Shown piece after piece: positions 1 to 12,700 of a stretch of DNA of 64,000 bases; position 1 is the first letter of the stretch, and every line of letters starts with the position of its first letter. The stretch covers positions 62,873,867-62,937,866 of the forward strand of contig NC_084760.1 of NCBI RefSeq assembly GCF_028858725.1, written 5' to 3'. The translations under genes and the position numbers were made by a program. The stretch comes from Colius striatus. Its lineage: Eukaryota > Chordata > Aves > Coliiformes > Coliidae. The notes under the pieces are model-generated. The model was given only the letters and a program-made list of their open reading frames with translations, was not told the DNA's origin and made no database searches.

Positions 1-639
1 TTTGTGTTGACTTGTGGCTGCACCATGTGAAATCTCTGTGGGACCCACCTCCTATGTTAAACATGTTTACTAGTCTAAGGGCACAGATTTTAACTCTTAA
101 ATCTTGATAGCTCAGTTGCAGCTGAAAATAACAGCTCTTGTTTATATTAAAAAAGAGCAGTACAGGTACAGCAACTTTGGGTCTGAAGTCTTGTTTTTTG
201 TGTAAGGGGTTGTTAACTTCAGATGCAGCAAACTTAAGTAACTCTAAAGTCAGTGAAGCTGTGATCTATGTTGTGAGAACTGGGCATCTTACTGGTGATT
301 TTGTTTGATTACTGGTTCATGAGCTGCTTATAACATCAAGATGCATTAATGGGGAAGTGTCGATTCCTTGAAAAAATGACTTATTTTCAGTACTGCACTT
401 GAATCTTGGAAAGGTTCTGATTGGTCCTGCAGCATCCTACTTTCCATGCCCCAATTAATCAAGCTTCTAGATCAAAGTCTTCCTGTAGCACTGTATATAT
501 GAAAAAGCTCTTGGTAGTGCAATGTGTCACCAAAGGCAGCACATAGCAGCCATGTACAGATATGAGTTTTCCTCTTACATACACGTTTAAGTCTGCATCT
601 CATGAATGTTTCAATTAGATTCTGTTATTTTGCTCACAG
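1..639 (+). other. Intron of ARFGEF3 (3' part)
   Basis: This is the non-coding sequence upstream of the first visible exon; the donor lies outside the window. I see no recognisable element other than the acceptor at 638-639. Confidence 0.8.
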
Positions 640-773
640 GCTCTTTGAAGATGCTGCTGACAAGCTAAACTTGGTAGCATTGGCAGGCTTCCTTTACCAG
701 CTCAAGAAGGCTTCTCAAGCCCAGCTTTTCCATTCAGTCACAGATACAGTTGACTACTCCCTAGCAATGCCAG
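640..773 (+). CDS. ARFGEF3: ARFGEF3 coding exon (first in window)
   Basis: The acceptor is TGCTCACAG before 640 and the donor is CAG|GTAAAT after 773. The exon opens with the last base of a split codon and ends in phase 1. The peptide begins [17 protein letters not shown] and ends DYSLAMP. It is near-identical to the mammalian protein. Confidence 0.95.
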
Positions 774-3700
774 GTAAATTTCTTGAAGATCCCTTATGGA
801 ATTCTTTGTTTCATATACAACTGTACTGCTTACATGACTTGCTCACTATTCTTACAGTTTGAATTTTTCCAATTGAAATGTCAAAGCGTAAATAAAACAC
901 AGTATTTAGTCTAATGAGATCTTTGTGTGGGAGCAATTCAAAGTCTTTAGAAAAGATTGAGTGCCTTTTTTTTAAACAGGGACCAAATCCACACCTGCTG
1001 TGAAATACTTAGGAGGACATTCATTTCATTCTTGGATTTTGTGGATGTTAGTTATGCAGGGATATTTAATCACAGCTCCATTTTGGAGCCAAATCCAGTA
1101 AGAAATGTAGACCTAAGACGTTGGATTTAGGTTAGATGTCTAACAGTGGGATAACCTAAGAAGTGTTCAGAAAATGGGTGACAGCAAACAAAGCATATAA
1201 CTGAAGAATGTTAAATAGAGCAGTGGGATTTGTCCTGCTTGCTCTTCCCCAGCACAGAGCATATACCTTAGAACACAAAGCCCATAAGTTGTTGTTTCCA
1301 TCACTCTCAAATAGAGCAAAAGTATTACACCTAAAGAAAGGTATTTCACTTAAATTTGTACCTTGCCTTTAGAAGTTACATTAGTCACACAGGTTTTGTT
1401 CTTTCTTGAGGCAGATGTGGATTTTATCTGCTATGTGTCTCCCTGAAGCGCTACTTACCACTTTCTCAATTTGACACTTCAAGTCCTTTATTTTTTCTTC
1501 TTACTTGTCTTCAAGCCTCGCCTTTCATTACTTGTTTTTAATAAAGGGATCCTCTTATCATGTATGTAGTAGTCAATCAACAGTAGTTAGTAATAATAAA
1601 ATTGAAATTAGGACAGAACAATTAATTGCATTTTTGTATATATTAAAAGTGGTGTGCCCCCTGATTATGTCTTTCATTAGAAAGAAAGCACCAGCATATT
1701 TGAAATAAGAGAGTGAAAATCTTTCCAAGTATTTCAATGCAAAATTAATCCCTTTCAATAGGAAGTAACAAGTATCACTCTCTAGTAAGCAGAAAAATAT
1801 TTTCTTACATTATCTACTTCGTATCCTTTTGCTTGATAAGAAATAGAAAACGACAAACCAAAAAAAAATTAATTTGTAGTTCATATTCTTTCCTGTAGAT
1901 GTCACCAAAGGTTTTTACAAATACTATTTTGGGTCTTAATATCAGTTATTTTACTTCTCTCTTAAGTTTCCTGCACTACTTCTCCAAGCCTCTGTCTTTA
2001 AAATGTTTGAAAAAAAAATGATCACTTAAATAAAAACAAAATATGTTTAATAAGTTGTTCTGAAAACTTGAGTCCATCTCCTATTCTTTTACCTACACAG
2101 ACATAAACTGGGTTTTACACTGGTAATTTTCTTTTTGCTTTATTCCTTTTTGTTTCCTCCACCACCCTCTCAGCCTCTCCCTGGCTCAACAGTAGTAATT
2201 TCTAACCTGATTTAAGTTCCCATTTAGACATCTAGAGACAGAGGAGTATTTTTTTTATACTCTTTTGTAGGTGAAGTAAAATCTACCCAGGACAGGAGAA
2301 GTGCACTTCACTTGTTCCGGCTTGGTGATGCCATGCTCAGAATTGTCAGGAGTAAATCTCGTCCCTTGCTGCATCTCATGCGCTGCTGGAGCCTGGTAGC
2401 ACCGCACCTTGTAGAGGTAGGAGTAAGTTAGGAACTGGGAATGTGTGCAAAAGATGTCAATGCTGGAAAAGCCGGAGAAGACTCAATAGATGGTAAAACT
2501 TGTATCAACACTCTCAACATTCTCAAATCTGGTTACACTCCTGTTGGGTGATTGTGTATACTGTGTTATATATTGTGATACTGCCATGGAGGAGGGCACT
2601 TTGAAGTACCTGAAATGAATAGATACAGGGACAACAAGGTAGGTTATTCCAATATGATACTTCTGTGTCTGTTGAAAAAACTGAAACCACCCTAAGGGGA
2701 TACAAGTAACTCCTCCATCTGCCTATTTTCCCAGTCAACATCTGCATCCTTAGAAGCCTTCCCATGAAAGCATGCAGGCTTTTTTTTTCCCCATAAAGTT
2801 GGCTCAACTGGGAAGATGGTGACAGTTTTTGCTTTCCTTCCTCTTTGTGAACTCTGGTCAGTGGCATGCCAGTGGCAGCCACATGATGGATTTCAGTCAT
2901 AGCAAATGACCTTTCCTCAGCTAAACTTTAAGTCCTATCTGGTGAAATGTTGGTGTCTTGACTTCTCAGAGCTTTTTGATTTGTATCATTGGTATGAATA
3001 AACGCACAGTACTTCCTTTCTTTCTTTCTGTTGGTGAGGTATGTGGTGTCACCTGCCCACATCTACTGGGAGCATGCTTCTCTGGAGTTTTAAGATGAAC
3101 TGTTCAGTAAGTTGCCATAGCACTTCATTTCAGTGGCTCAAGAAAACATGTGGACTGTCTTACAGCAGAGTTTAGATATTGTGGAATCTCAGTGGAATCC
3201 CTCTAAGCAAAGTAGAAGTAGCAGAGAATGGTTTTCCTGTGTACTTTAACAGCCCTTTATATTTAAAATTAGTGTCTCCCTTGCCTTTGGATGCCAACCT
3301 GAGACCATTCTAAATACTTTTCATGTTTTGAACACTTTTAAGTCTTTTAAGATTCCAAGCCAGTTTAAACTCAAGTACTTTCCATTTTTTTGAATGCAGG
3401 GTTGGCCAGTCCTTTTGGTTGACTTCTCTGCAGATGAGGGCATTACTGGGAAGGAGCAAAATCAGAGAAAAGATAGAATTTAGAATAACTTGCGTAGTTG
3501 CCCAAAATAGTAACTTTATATCCAGATTCACTGATGGGTTTTTTTAATAGCTCTTCCAAAAGCGATGAAAACTTCCTGACTTTTCCATAAATGGCCAAAT
3601 AAAAAGAGACATTTGGTCACACATAGACTATATGCAGGAACTACCTTTTTGAATGGAAAAATGGTCACACAGTACAAACAAAAGACAACACTTTACACAA

Positions 3701-6700
3701 GTTCTGTTCTGTGGGGTTTATTATTTAATGTATTTATTTTAGCTCTATGCTTTTTGAATTGTCAGCAAATCTTTGTGCACCTGTGGGACTCCAGGCAGCT
3801 CAGAGTCTCAGACATCTCTTTCCATGGCAGTACTTCCATTTTCATTGCAGTGGGGTTCTCCTTTGTGGTGAAGCCATTTTTAAGGTTCAGCAACATGAAG
3901 AGCAAGCTCCTTTAAAAGTGTCTCCCTGAAAGCAAATTTTTTGCTCAAATAACACCTCTCTTTCCCCTGCAGGCTGCTTGTCATAAGGAGAGACATGTGT
4001 CTCGGAAGGCTGTCTCCTTCATCCATGACATCCTCACTGAAGTGCTGACAGACTGGAACGAGCCTTCTCATTTTCACTTTAATGAGGCACTTTTCCGTCC
4101 CTTTGAGCGCATCATGCAGCTTGAGCTGTGCGATGAGGATGTCCAAGACCAGGCAAGTCAGCCTTGATCAGGGTTTCTATCTGGTCTACCACGCCCATAA
4201 GAAGTATAGTCTCCAGAGTGCACTTGGTCCTACTTGAGAATGTTTCTCAAATTCCCTTCAAATGGTGCTCCATAATCATCTTCAAGGAATCAGGAGGGCT
4301 CTGTCTACCTATGTCAGCATTGTGGTAGAGCACAGAGACAGTACGTGTGGCTTTAAAGCAATTCAAGTTTTCAATAATAATAATTAAAAAATATAGTCTG
4401 GACTGATAGAGTGAGATCTAAGACTGTGTCCAAGCCATCCTCATTTTTTTTCTAAAAGTCCATCTGTATATCAGTTCTAGGTTTTGATTTTATTCTTCTA
4501 ACCTCTCCTACACTCTCTGCAGGTGGTCACTTCCATAGGAGAGTTGGTGGAAGTGTGCTCTACCCAGATCCAGTCAGGATGGAGGCCCCTGTTCAGTGCC
4601 CTGGAAACAGTGCACAGCAGCAGCAAGTCAGAAGTTAAAGAGTACCTTGTAGGAGAATACTCTATGGGTAAGGGTTCACTGCACTGATAGTTTCACGTGT
4701 GCCATTGTTTCCATGTCTTGTTCCTCGGGGACACAATAACTCAATGTATTTAAATGCTCTACCTGAACAGTGGCACTGCAATACTCCAGGACTGTGCTGA
4801 AATAACCTGGTTTATTGGTTGGGATGAGAGGAAAAGCAGAGGTATTGTTCTGACCTTTTATCCTCTAGATTCTGGCACATTAGTAGAATGAAAAGGAAAT
4901 GTTTCAAACTTCCTCCAATATTTTTGAGCAAAACAGTAGTGCAGGAATACTGAGCTTGGCTGAGCCCTTGTCACTGTTGTGCTAGGGAAAGGAAAGCATA
5001 CTATATACAACCAACATGTCTCACATGGACTGTCTTTCTTACAGTGTGAAACTATTGCTCTTTTACATCAGGGTAACTTAGTGTGATAATATAGGCAAGT
5101 GCTTGTCCAGGTACTTAATGACAAGGCTTCAAATTGCTAGCAGTTTGACAAATTTGGCAAAATGACAAACTATGTTTGCTACAAGAGTGATTCTGCATCA
5201 CTGCCAGAGATGTGTTCTGTATGGGAACTGAGTGATATGGGAAAATCACTTTCATCTCTCCTTTTACCCTATTAGAAGACATTCTGAAATGTTACCAGTC
5301 ACGTGCAAGGGATATGGTTTTCCTCCTAAATTTTGCCTTCAGATCTGTTGTGATCAATGGCAGTTATCAAGAGCTAAGCCAGAAACCTCCACCAAACAGA
5401 ACTGTTGGTTACTAAGCTGAGTTCAAGAGCTCAGAGCTGTCTTTACCATTTGGGCAGGCATCTATTTTTAGTAGATGAGGCAAAGGAGGGAATCTGTATT
5501 ACTTCCTATGAAGGGCTACACGAGTTGCCTCAGGAGCAAGAGAAGGTTTTATTTCTAAGATTATTTCTATCTCTGCCCAGGATAGAAGAGATTCTACAGA
5601 TTCATTTAAATTGTTGAAAAACACATGGAAAATTGCCTCTATGGGGGATGGGGAAGAATGCTTATCTTGTTATTTCTGCAGGGAAACGCCAGGCTCCAGT
5701 GTTTGATGTCTTTGAAGCGTTTCTAAACACAGACAGCATCCAGGTCTTTGCCAACGCCGCCACCAGTTATATTATGTGCCTTATGAAGTTTGTCAAAGGA
5801 CTAGGTAAATATTTTTATTTTCCTTTTATCTTATGAAGTCATGCGATGTCTAACTTGATCCTGCAGAAGAGTTACCTATTATACAGTATGGTAGGGAAGA
5901 GAGAGGCAGTGAAGAAATTAAGTCCAGAATGCTTAAAAAAAAAAAAAAATTCGAGAGCAAGGAGTTATTTCAGAAATGTTTTTAATGCTATAAATTCTTC
6001 AAGTTCTTATAGTAGCAAAGGTGGATCTCACTATTAAATGTTTGCGTTGCTTTATATTAGTTTGCATCAGGGCTTGCTTGTACTCTAAATTTAAAAAACA
6101 CCAAACCCCAGATTATTGCAGAAGTGGCTGGCACTCTGCAGTGACAGCACTGATTGATTGTCTACAACAGAAAAGGATGTGTATTACATTCAGCAGTCAA
6201 AGCCCCATGGCTCAGTTATACCCTTGCCTGCCTCAGCAGCAGTTTGGTATATGCAGCAAAGAAAACCTGCTAAACCTTCCGTGAGATCATTGCAACTAAC
6301 ACCTCTCTGGCCCCATAATTAGTTTTTCTGTTGTGTTACTGAGGGCAGTGGAGACCAGGTGTGTCAGGTCAAGGTGACTCTGCAGAGTAGTTGTGGTGCT
6401 TCACCAGACTTCAGAACAAAGAGTCATTCTGCTCCCTTGATCATGTTCTCTGACTTGCCTTGGTCATTAGAACTTGACACTTTTCATTGAACTGTGGCAG
6501 TATGGGTATTTTTTTCTTGACATAAATTGCAAAACTTCTAATGATGAAATGGGGCACTTCAAAAAATATATATGTTAATTCACAGAGGTATCTAGGTCTC
6601 TAATGAAGCTAAATGAAGCATTTAACTACAGCAGATCTTGTCTTTAATATTACTCTCATCTTATGAAGCTATTTCACTATCGATTTCAATGAGGGCAGAA

Positions 6701-9700
6701 TTCACTTGTGATGAAAGTCCAGAGTTGAAGTTGTTACTTCTAGAGAGAAAGAACTTACATGTCCAGTACCAGTAGAGGGAACTCGTGTTCCTCTGGAGTA
6801 CTTAAAAGCCTGTCTTATTTTTCTTTGTTTCTTGCTTTCATGATATAAGTTTGTCTCCCTTATGGTTATATGTCATAAAGTATTAAAGGTAGTTTGGTTT
6901 TCTTTTTGTATTAAAGGTAGTGGGACTGTAGGGTACTGAGCAATGTAAATATACTACCATTTATGTATATTTTCACCTAAAACTAAAGGAATCAAACTTC
7001 ACTGACAAGTAGACAAGACTTTAGGAACTATTCCTATTATTAGGAATAGTCAAGGGCAGAGAAAAAGCAAATAAACGTAACGAAATGAGACTAAAGTGGG
7101 GTTTAATAGAATGATTTATCTTGTGGTTTTTATGAGAGGAATAGCTTTTAAGGCATTAAAATGTTAATGTATATAGGCATTTAGTAAAGCTTCATATCTG
7201 GCACTGAATGGGAAGTATTTGGCTAAACTGGAACAATGGTCGTGAGCCAAGTATTCTAGGGTGGTCAGGACATGGGCTGAGGGAGGAGGAAAACACACTG
7301 TAACGATTTCACTGGAGTGAGTGGGGGTTATCCAGGGAGGAGTTCTGTAACAGGGCACCATGGAACTGACCTGCTTATTGAATATACTACACTTAGTGAA
7401 GCTGACCTAAAAGCAGGAATCTGCTGATGCCACAGAGTTAGTAATACCTATGATACTGAGACACTAGAGCCTGAGCATATTATATAGTTGAAGCTGTGAG
7501 ACCTTGACACCTGAATTAAACAGCAAAAGAAAATATTATAGCACAAAATATAAAATATCTTTAAGGGATAAATAAACTAAAAAGAACTTGTGGTAAAGGA
7601 ATTTTCCAAGGCACTGGGAGTGCAAATGAATAGAAATAAATTAGTCTATTGTTAAGCAAAGGGTGAGTGTGAGCATACACCCATGGAAAGAAGTAGAGTG
7701 GGGTCAGTGCAACAGATGACTATAAAGTATGATTATAAGAACTCCCTCAAGCTCTACTAAAGAGTTATTAAATAGGCATATATTTACTAAAGCATTTATT
7801 CACATAAAAGTCCATGTATAAACTGTGATCAATGTTACTGTTATATTTGTATGAGAATCATCTGGTTGTCACCTAATAAGATCAAACAAGGGATGTTTTC
7901 GGGATTCTATTCAGGCATTAGGGCACAACTGAAAAAAAAAAAAAGAAAAACTAATGCTATGTTTGTTTCTCTTCTTCTATTTTTCCCAATATTTCTCTTC
8001 TATTTTCCTGCCTTTTCTATCTCCAGGGGAAGTAGATTGTAAGGAGATGGGTGACTGTGTGCCAGGATCAGGATCTGCATCTACAGACTTGTGCCTTCCC
8101 GCGCTTGATTACCTCAGGAGATGTTCTCAGGTATGATGAACAGTCTCATACAGGTACTAACCTGGTGCAGGAAACAGTTCTATCCTCTAGGCTTTGCATC
8201 AGTGGTTAGATGGTTTGCATGAACACAACAGAATCTGTGGTAAGGCTGATGGTAATAACCTGCACTGCGTTGAAGAGTGAGATGAGATCTGAAGGAATCT
8301 CATTCCTTCTAGGCCAGCTAACAGTGGGAAAACTGAGGGGATAAAAGCATTCAGATCCACAGAGCATGTGGGAAAATGTGAATGTTCAAAACCTAGTAGT
8401 AACATATTCAAAGCTACTTTCATTCTTATTTAAACAATTACTGTAAACAGTGTTGGGAATGAAGGAGGAAAAAAAAAACCAAAAGAGCCCTGAGAATTCT
8501 CACATCTTCAGAAAAGCAACAAGTTACACCCTCTGAAATGCAGCAGCAGCTTATCTGTAATATGAAAATGTATCTGAAGCTTGAGGCAAATCTAACAATT
8601 AGGATTCTGGCATGTTTCCTGTAATCTCCTTGCACACAGCACAGATTCTTTTCCAGGGTTATTAGGACTTTTTTTTGTGTGATTTTTTTTTTGTAGTGAT
8701 GTTTGCATTTCTGTACTACCCTCAGGTCTCCTTGTTGGATCTAGGCCATGTTTTTTTCTGAGTACAATACAAATGCATAACAGAGGATGTTACGATAGCT
8801 GAAAGGACTTAATATCTAAATTCAAAGATAACAGGTAGATTCAGACTTGAGAGAATAAGAATAAATCAACTCAGAATAATAAACAGCAGACACACCAAAC
8901 TGCACTTGCTATCTTGTTCATTTAAAAAATTCAGTGAATATCTCTGTGTATATCTAGTGCAGATTCTAGCTATACTCTATGTGCAGCACATCACAATTAC
9001 TTATCCTTACAAAGCCCAATTCACAACGAGGCAGAAATATTTTCTCCTCTTTAAAAAAGGCAGCCATTTTTATCTTGATACACCTTTTAACTTGCCAGGA
9101 ATGACTAAAAAGAAATCTTGTCTGGGTATTGCAAATACATGGTTTACTTTAGAAAGCCCTGGCAACATACTGGCAACATCCTAACTACAGCACAATTCTG
9201 CAGAGTTTGTATTTTCTGTGTAATGGATAACTCAGGCAATGGAGCTCTGAAGTAAACTTGTACAGGTCTTTCTGTCAGCATTTACTTAGTCTTTCAGAGC
9301 TCCAAAATGTTCTGTGTGCAGTTAATGGAGCTTCTTAGGTCATAGGTGCAATCAGTAAGTAATAACATTTGTCTTTCACAAATGAGGAGGGAGCACACTC
9401 CCTTCCCAAGAATGTATCATTTAAATTGCTTTTCTCCCTCTCTTTCTACCCAACTCCTTACTTGTCAATGAACAGAACATTTCTGGCCTCCAGTTGTGCT
9501 TTTCATTTACACTAATGCTGGATAAACAGAGAACAGATGCTGACATTATGCTGCTTTCAGAGCTTTTATTGTATTTTACATGCTTGTGTTTTAAGTGATT
9601 GATTTTATGAACTTTCCCATATATATATTTATCTTTTTTTCCTCTTTTTTACTCTCTGCCTCTCCTACCCTACCAAGTTGTTAGCCAAAATCTATAAAAT

Positions 9701-12700
9701 GCCCTTGAAGCCCATCTTCCTCAGTGGCCGGCTGGTTAACTTGCCCCGACGAGTGCAGGAACAGTCAGCCAGCAGTGAGGATGGTATTGAGTGCATCCTT
9801 TCTGACTTTGATGACGACACGGGTAAGCACATTGAAAAAAATACATGTGGGATTAATCAATTGCGTCTTCTATATGTCACTGTAAATTTTGCCAACTGTT
9901 GAAGGCAAAAATGGGGGGAAAAACTTCATAGCTTATTGGCTCACTGTTGTCTACATGTACGTGTGTGTGCACACATATTGAGGTGGCCTGAACTACCACC
10001 TTTATGTTAAAGGCTACAGCTCACATATGAGAAAAATACAACCCCTCTCTTTAGACAGGATATTACTTTAATTACCCTGATATTCATAATGCAGCCAGGC
10101 TTTATTTCTGAGAGTTAAAACAAAAATATGTTCTAGACCACAGCTGAAATAAGAGTTAAAAGCTTTTAAGGTTGGTGGTGGTAGGCCTGCTTCTAACAGA
10201 ACTTTAGTGTTTAGTGAGAGTTTAGAAACATAAAGAATACTTGTTTAAATGTTTCCAAACTCATGTCTTGTGGTCTGTTGAACTAGATGGTGTCAACATG
10301 TCCTACAAGGAGATCAGATTAGCCAAATATGACCTACCCTTCATAAACCCACACTGTCAGGGGCCTGATCAGCTGCTTGTCCCATACATGCTGTGTGTTG
10401 GCATTTAAGATGATCTATTCCATAACCTTCTCTGGAACCGAGGTCAGGCTGACAAGCCTATAGTTCCCAAGATCCTCCTTCCAGCCCTTTTTGCAGCAGA
10501 TGGGTGTCACATTTGCTACCTTTAAGTCCACTGGGACCTCCCTGGTGAGCCAGGACTAGTGGTAGGTGATGGAAAGTGGCTTGGTGAAAACTTCCACCAG
10601 CTCCCTCAGCACCCTTGGGTAGATTTCATTCAGCCCCATAGACCTGTGTGTGTCTAAGTGGTGTAGCAGGTCACTAACTACTTTTCTTTGGATTGCGGTA
10701 GAGGGGATGAACACACATGGAATGTCGAGATACATACTGCCCCGTGGAAGCAGTGTGAACAAATAAATGATTGATCTCATTACTAAGTGGTGACTTCATT
10801 GACATTTCATTGATTTCTTGGAACACTCTTTCCATCAGCAAACTCAGGGCATCTTGAACAAAGTTCCCTTGCAGCCTTTTTTATTGCTTTTGGAACATAA
10901 TTAGCCAGCAAGCATCATGCAGCCACAGTCTAGATCAGCATGGCTACCAGTGGCAGAGAAGATAGGCTTATTAATGAACCAAAGTAAAAGCCATCATTGT
11001 AACAAACTGACTGCCTTTAAGGAGACTTGGCTCAAGAATAACACTATACATTGCAGGAGCATTCTGAGTAACATGCAAGATCCTTCTAGCCATTCATAAT
11101 ATCATGGGGAACTATTGAGTCCTTAAATGATCTGTGAAAAATTAAAGGGCAGCAATTCCTCACTGTCTTCAAAATTATATTGAAAGTTAGTGCATCCCAT
11201 AATCTTTTAGGGATACGTTTGCTAATGTAGATATGATTTCATAGTGCTATCTCTTAACTGCTATACTGGTAATTCTCCAGCTCTGCCAGATCCACATTTA
11301 ATGCTCTTCTATCTGCGACCTCTTAACATCTAAAGATGACACAGGAGGCAGCTTGATGAGGCATTATTACTGTTCCATTTTGGGTGTCAAAGAGACAATT
11401 ATCTTTAGAATCCTTACCTAAAAGCATCACCTAAATGAGTAAAATCTATTCTGGGCAGCATTTGCAGTGGTAGTTACATGTGTAAAATGTCCCAATTTTA
11501 AAAAACTTTTTTAAACCCCAAAGTTAAAGAGAGTGGACTAGCAGGAGTAGCAAACTAAGCAAGAAGATCAGAAAAAGATGTATGTAGAGGAGGAAGGAAA
11601 AGGAGATGAGCATTTCAAAAGTTGCTACTGCCCACAGCCATTACATAGCTACAGTGAACATGCAAGAACCCATGAGCTTCAAGTTAGTTGTTTTCTTAGT
11701 GTCTGTCATTGTGGGCATGTTGCCCCTGTGGTCAATGCAGTATCTCACTCATGGCTTTTACTCTTGGGTTTGTTTTTTTCCTTACTTGTAGGCCTTATCA
11801 ATGTCTGGATTATTCTGCTGGAAGAATTAACAACTGCAATATCCAATTGTCCCCGCCAGCACCAGCCTCCTACTTTGGACCTGCTTTTTGAATTGCTGAG
11901 GGATGTTGCCAAGACACCTGGTAATTAAAGGGCTTGATAAAATGTGAGCTAGTGGAGCCCTGACCTAAACTTGTTAGAATCCCAAACCACTTCTGTAAAA
12001 TGTGGTACTCATGCTAGAGCTGCACAGAGACGTTCCCAAGTAGAAAGCCATTTTTTAGGGTTTAATCTGTTGTTCTATTAGTACAGGGTTCTGTGTTGAC
12101 AAGAGGCACCTTGTAAGTGTTCATTGAACATAGTCTTACACATTGCAGAAATAGAGAGGTGCAGTACTCTATTGATGTCCTAGTCATCAGAACCTGCTTT
12201 CTTTAGCATCACCCTTGGCCTCAAGCTTGGAACAACTTAGCAAATGTTCTGTGCTTGTAGGCTTTGTAAGCAAAAATATAAAACTGTCATTGTGTTTATT
12301 TTCAGGACCGGGATTTGGTATTTATGCGGTTGTGCATCTTCTTCTTCCCACGATGTCTCTTTGGCTCCATCGCAGCCATGGTGATCATTCTTATTGGGAT
12401 GTGGCATCTGCTAATTTCAAGCATGCTATTGGCCTTTCCTGTGAACTTGTAGTGGAGCACATTCAAAATTTCATACACTCAGGTATGTCATTGTATTGTC
12501 ACACCTACTGCCAGTCAGCGGTGGAATGTTACTGAATGGCTGCTTGGGGAGATGTTTCATTGCACTTGAGCAACCAAAAAGTAAACTAAGAGGAGGAGGG
12601 TTGAAGGTTTCTATTTGCTTGGAATCTTCTTCTTTATATGCTTTAGAATTCTGGAAAAGATTAACTTCTAAGGGACCTATGGAAGTTATTTAGTCCAGCC

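Larger units (their letters stand above)
774..9677 (+). other. ARFGEF3 introns, left half
   Basis: The introns are 774-2270, 2417-3972, 4153-4522 (GC-AG type), 4668-5681, 5805-8026 and 8131-9677. I see A/T-rich unique-looking sequence, short poly-A runs (about 5,935 and 7,931), a perfect 10-bp hairpin at 7,027-7,050 and a 13-bp direct repeat (TATTAAAGGTAGT) at 6,881 and 6,909. I recognise no TE, RNA gene or other exon here. Confidence 0.7.

Noticed and set aside
602-862. 86-codon open frame taken as a whole gene
   Set aside because: Only 640-773 is coding; the flanks are intron read-through bounded by clear AG and GT splice sites of ARFGEF3.
2523-2900. 125-codon minus-strand open frame in an ARFGEF3 intron
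   Set aside because: No recognisable domain, and it lies antisense within a defined intron; treated as chance.
6881-6921. 13-bp direct repeat TATTAAAGGTAGT, 28 bp apart
   Set aside because: Short and A/T-rich with no other sign of a target-site duplication or element between the copies.
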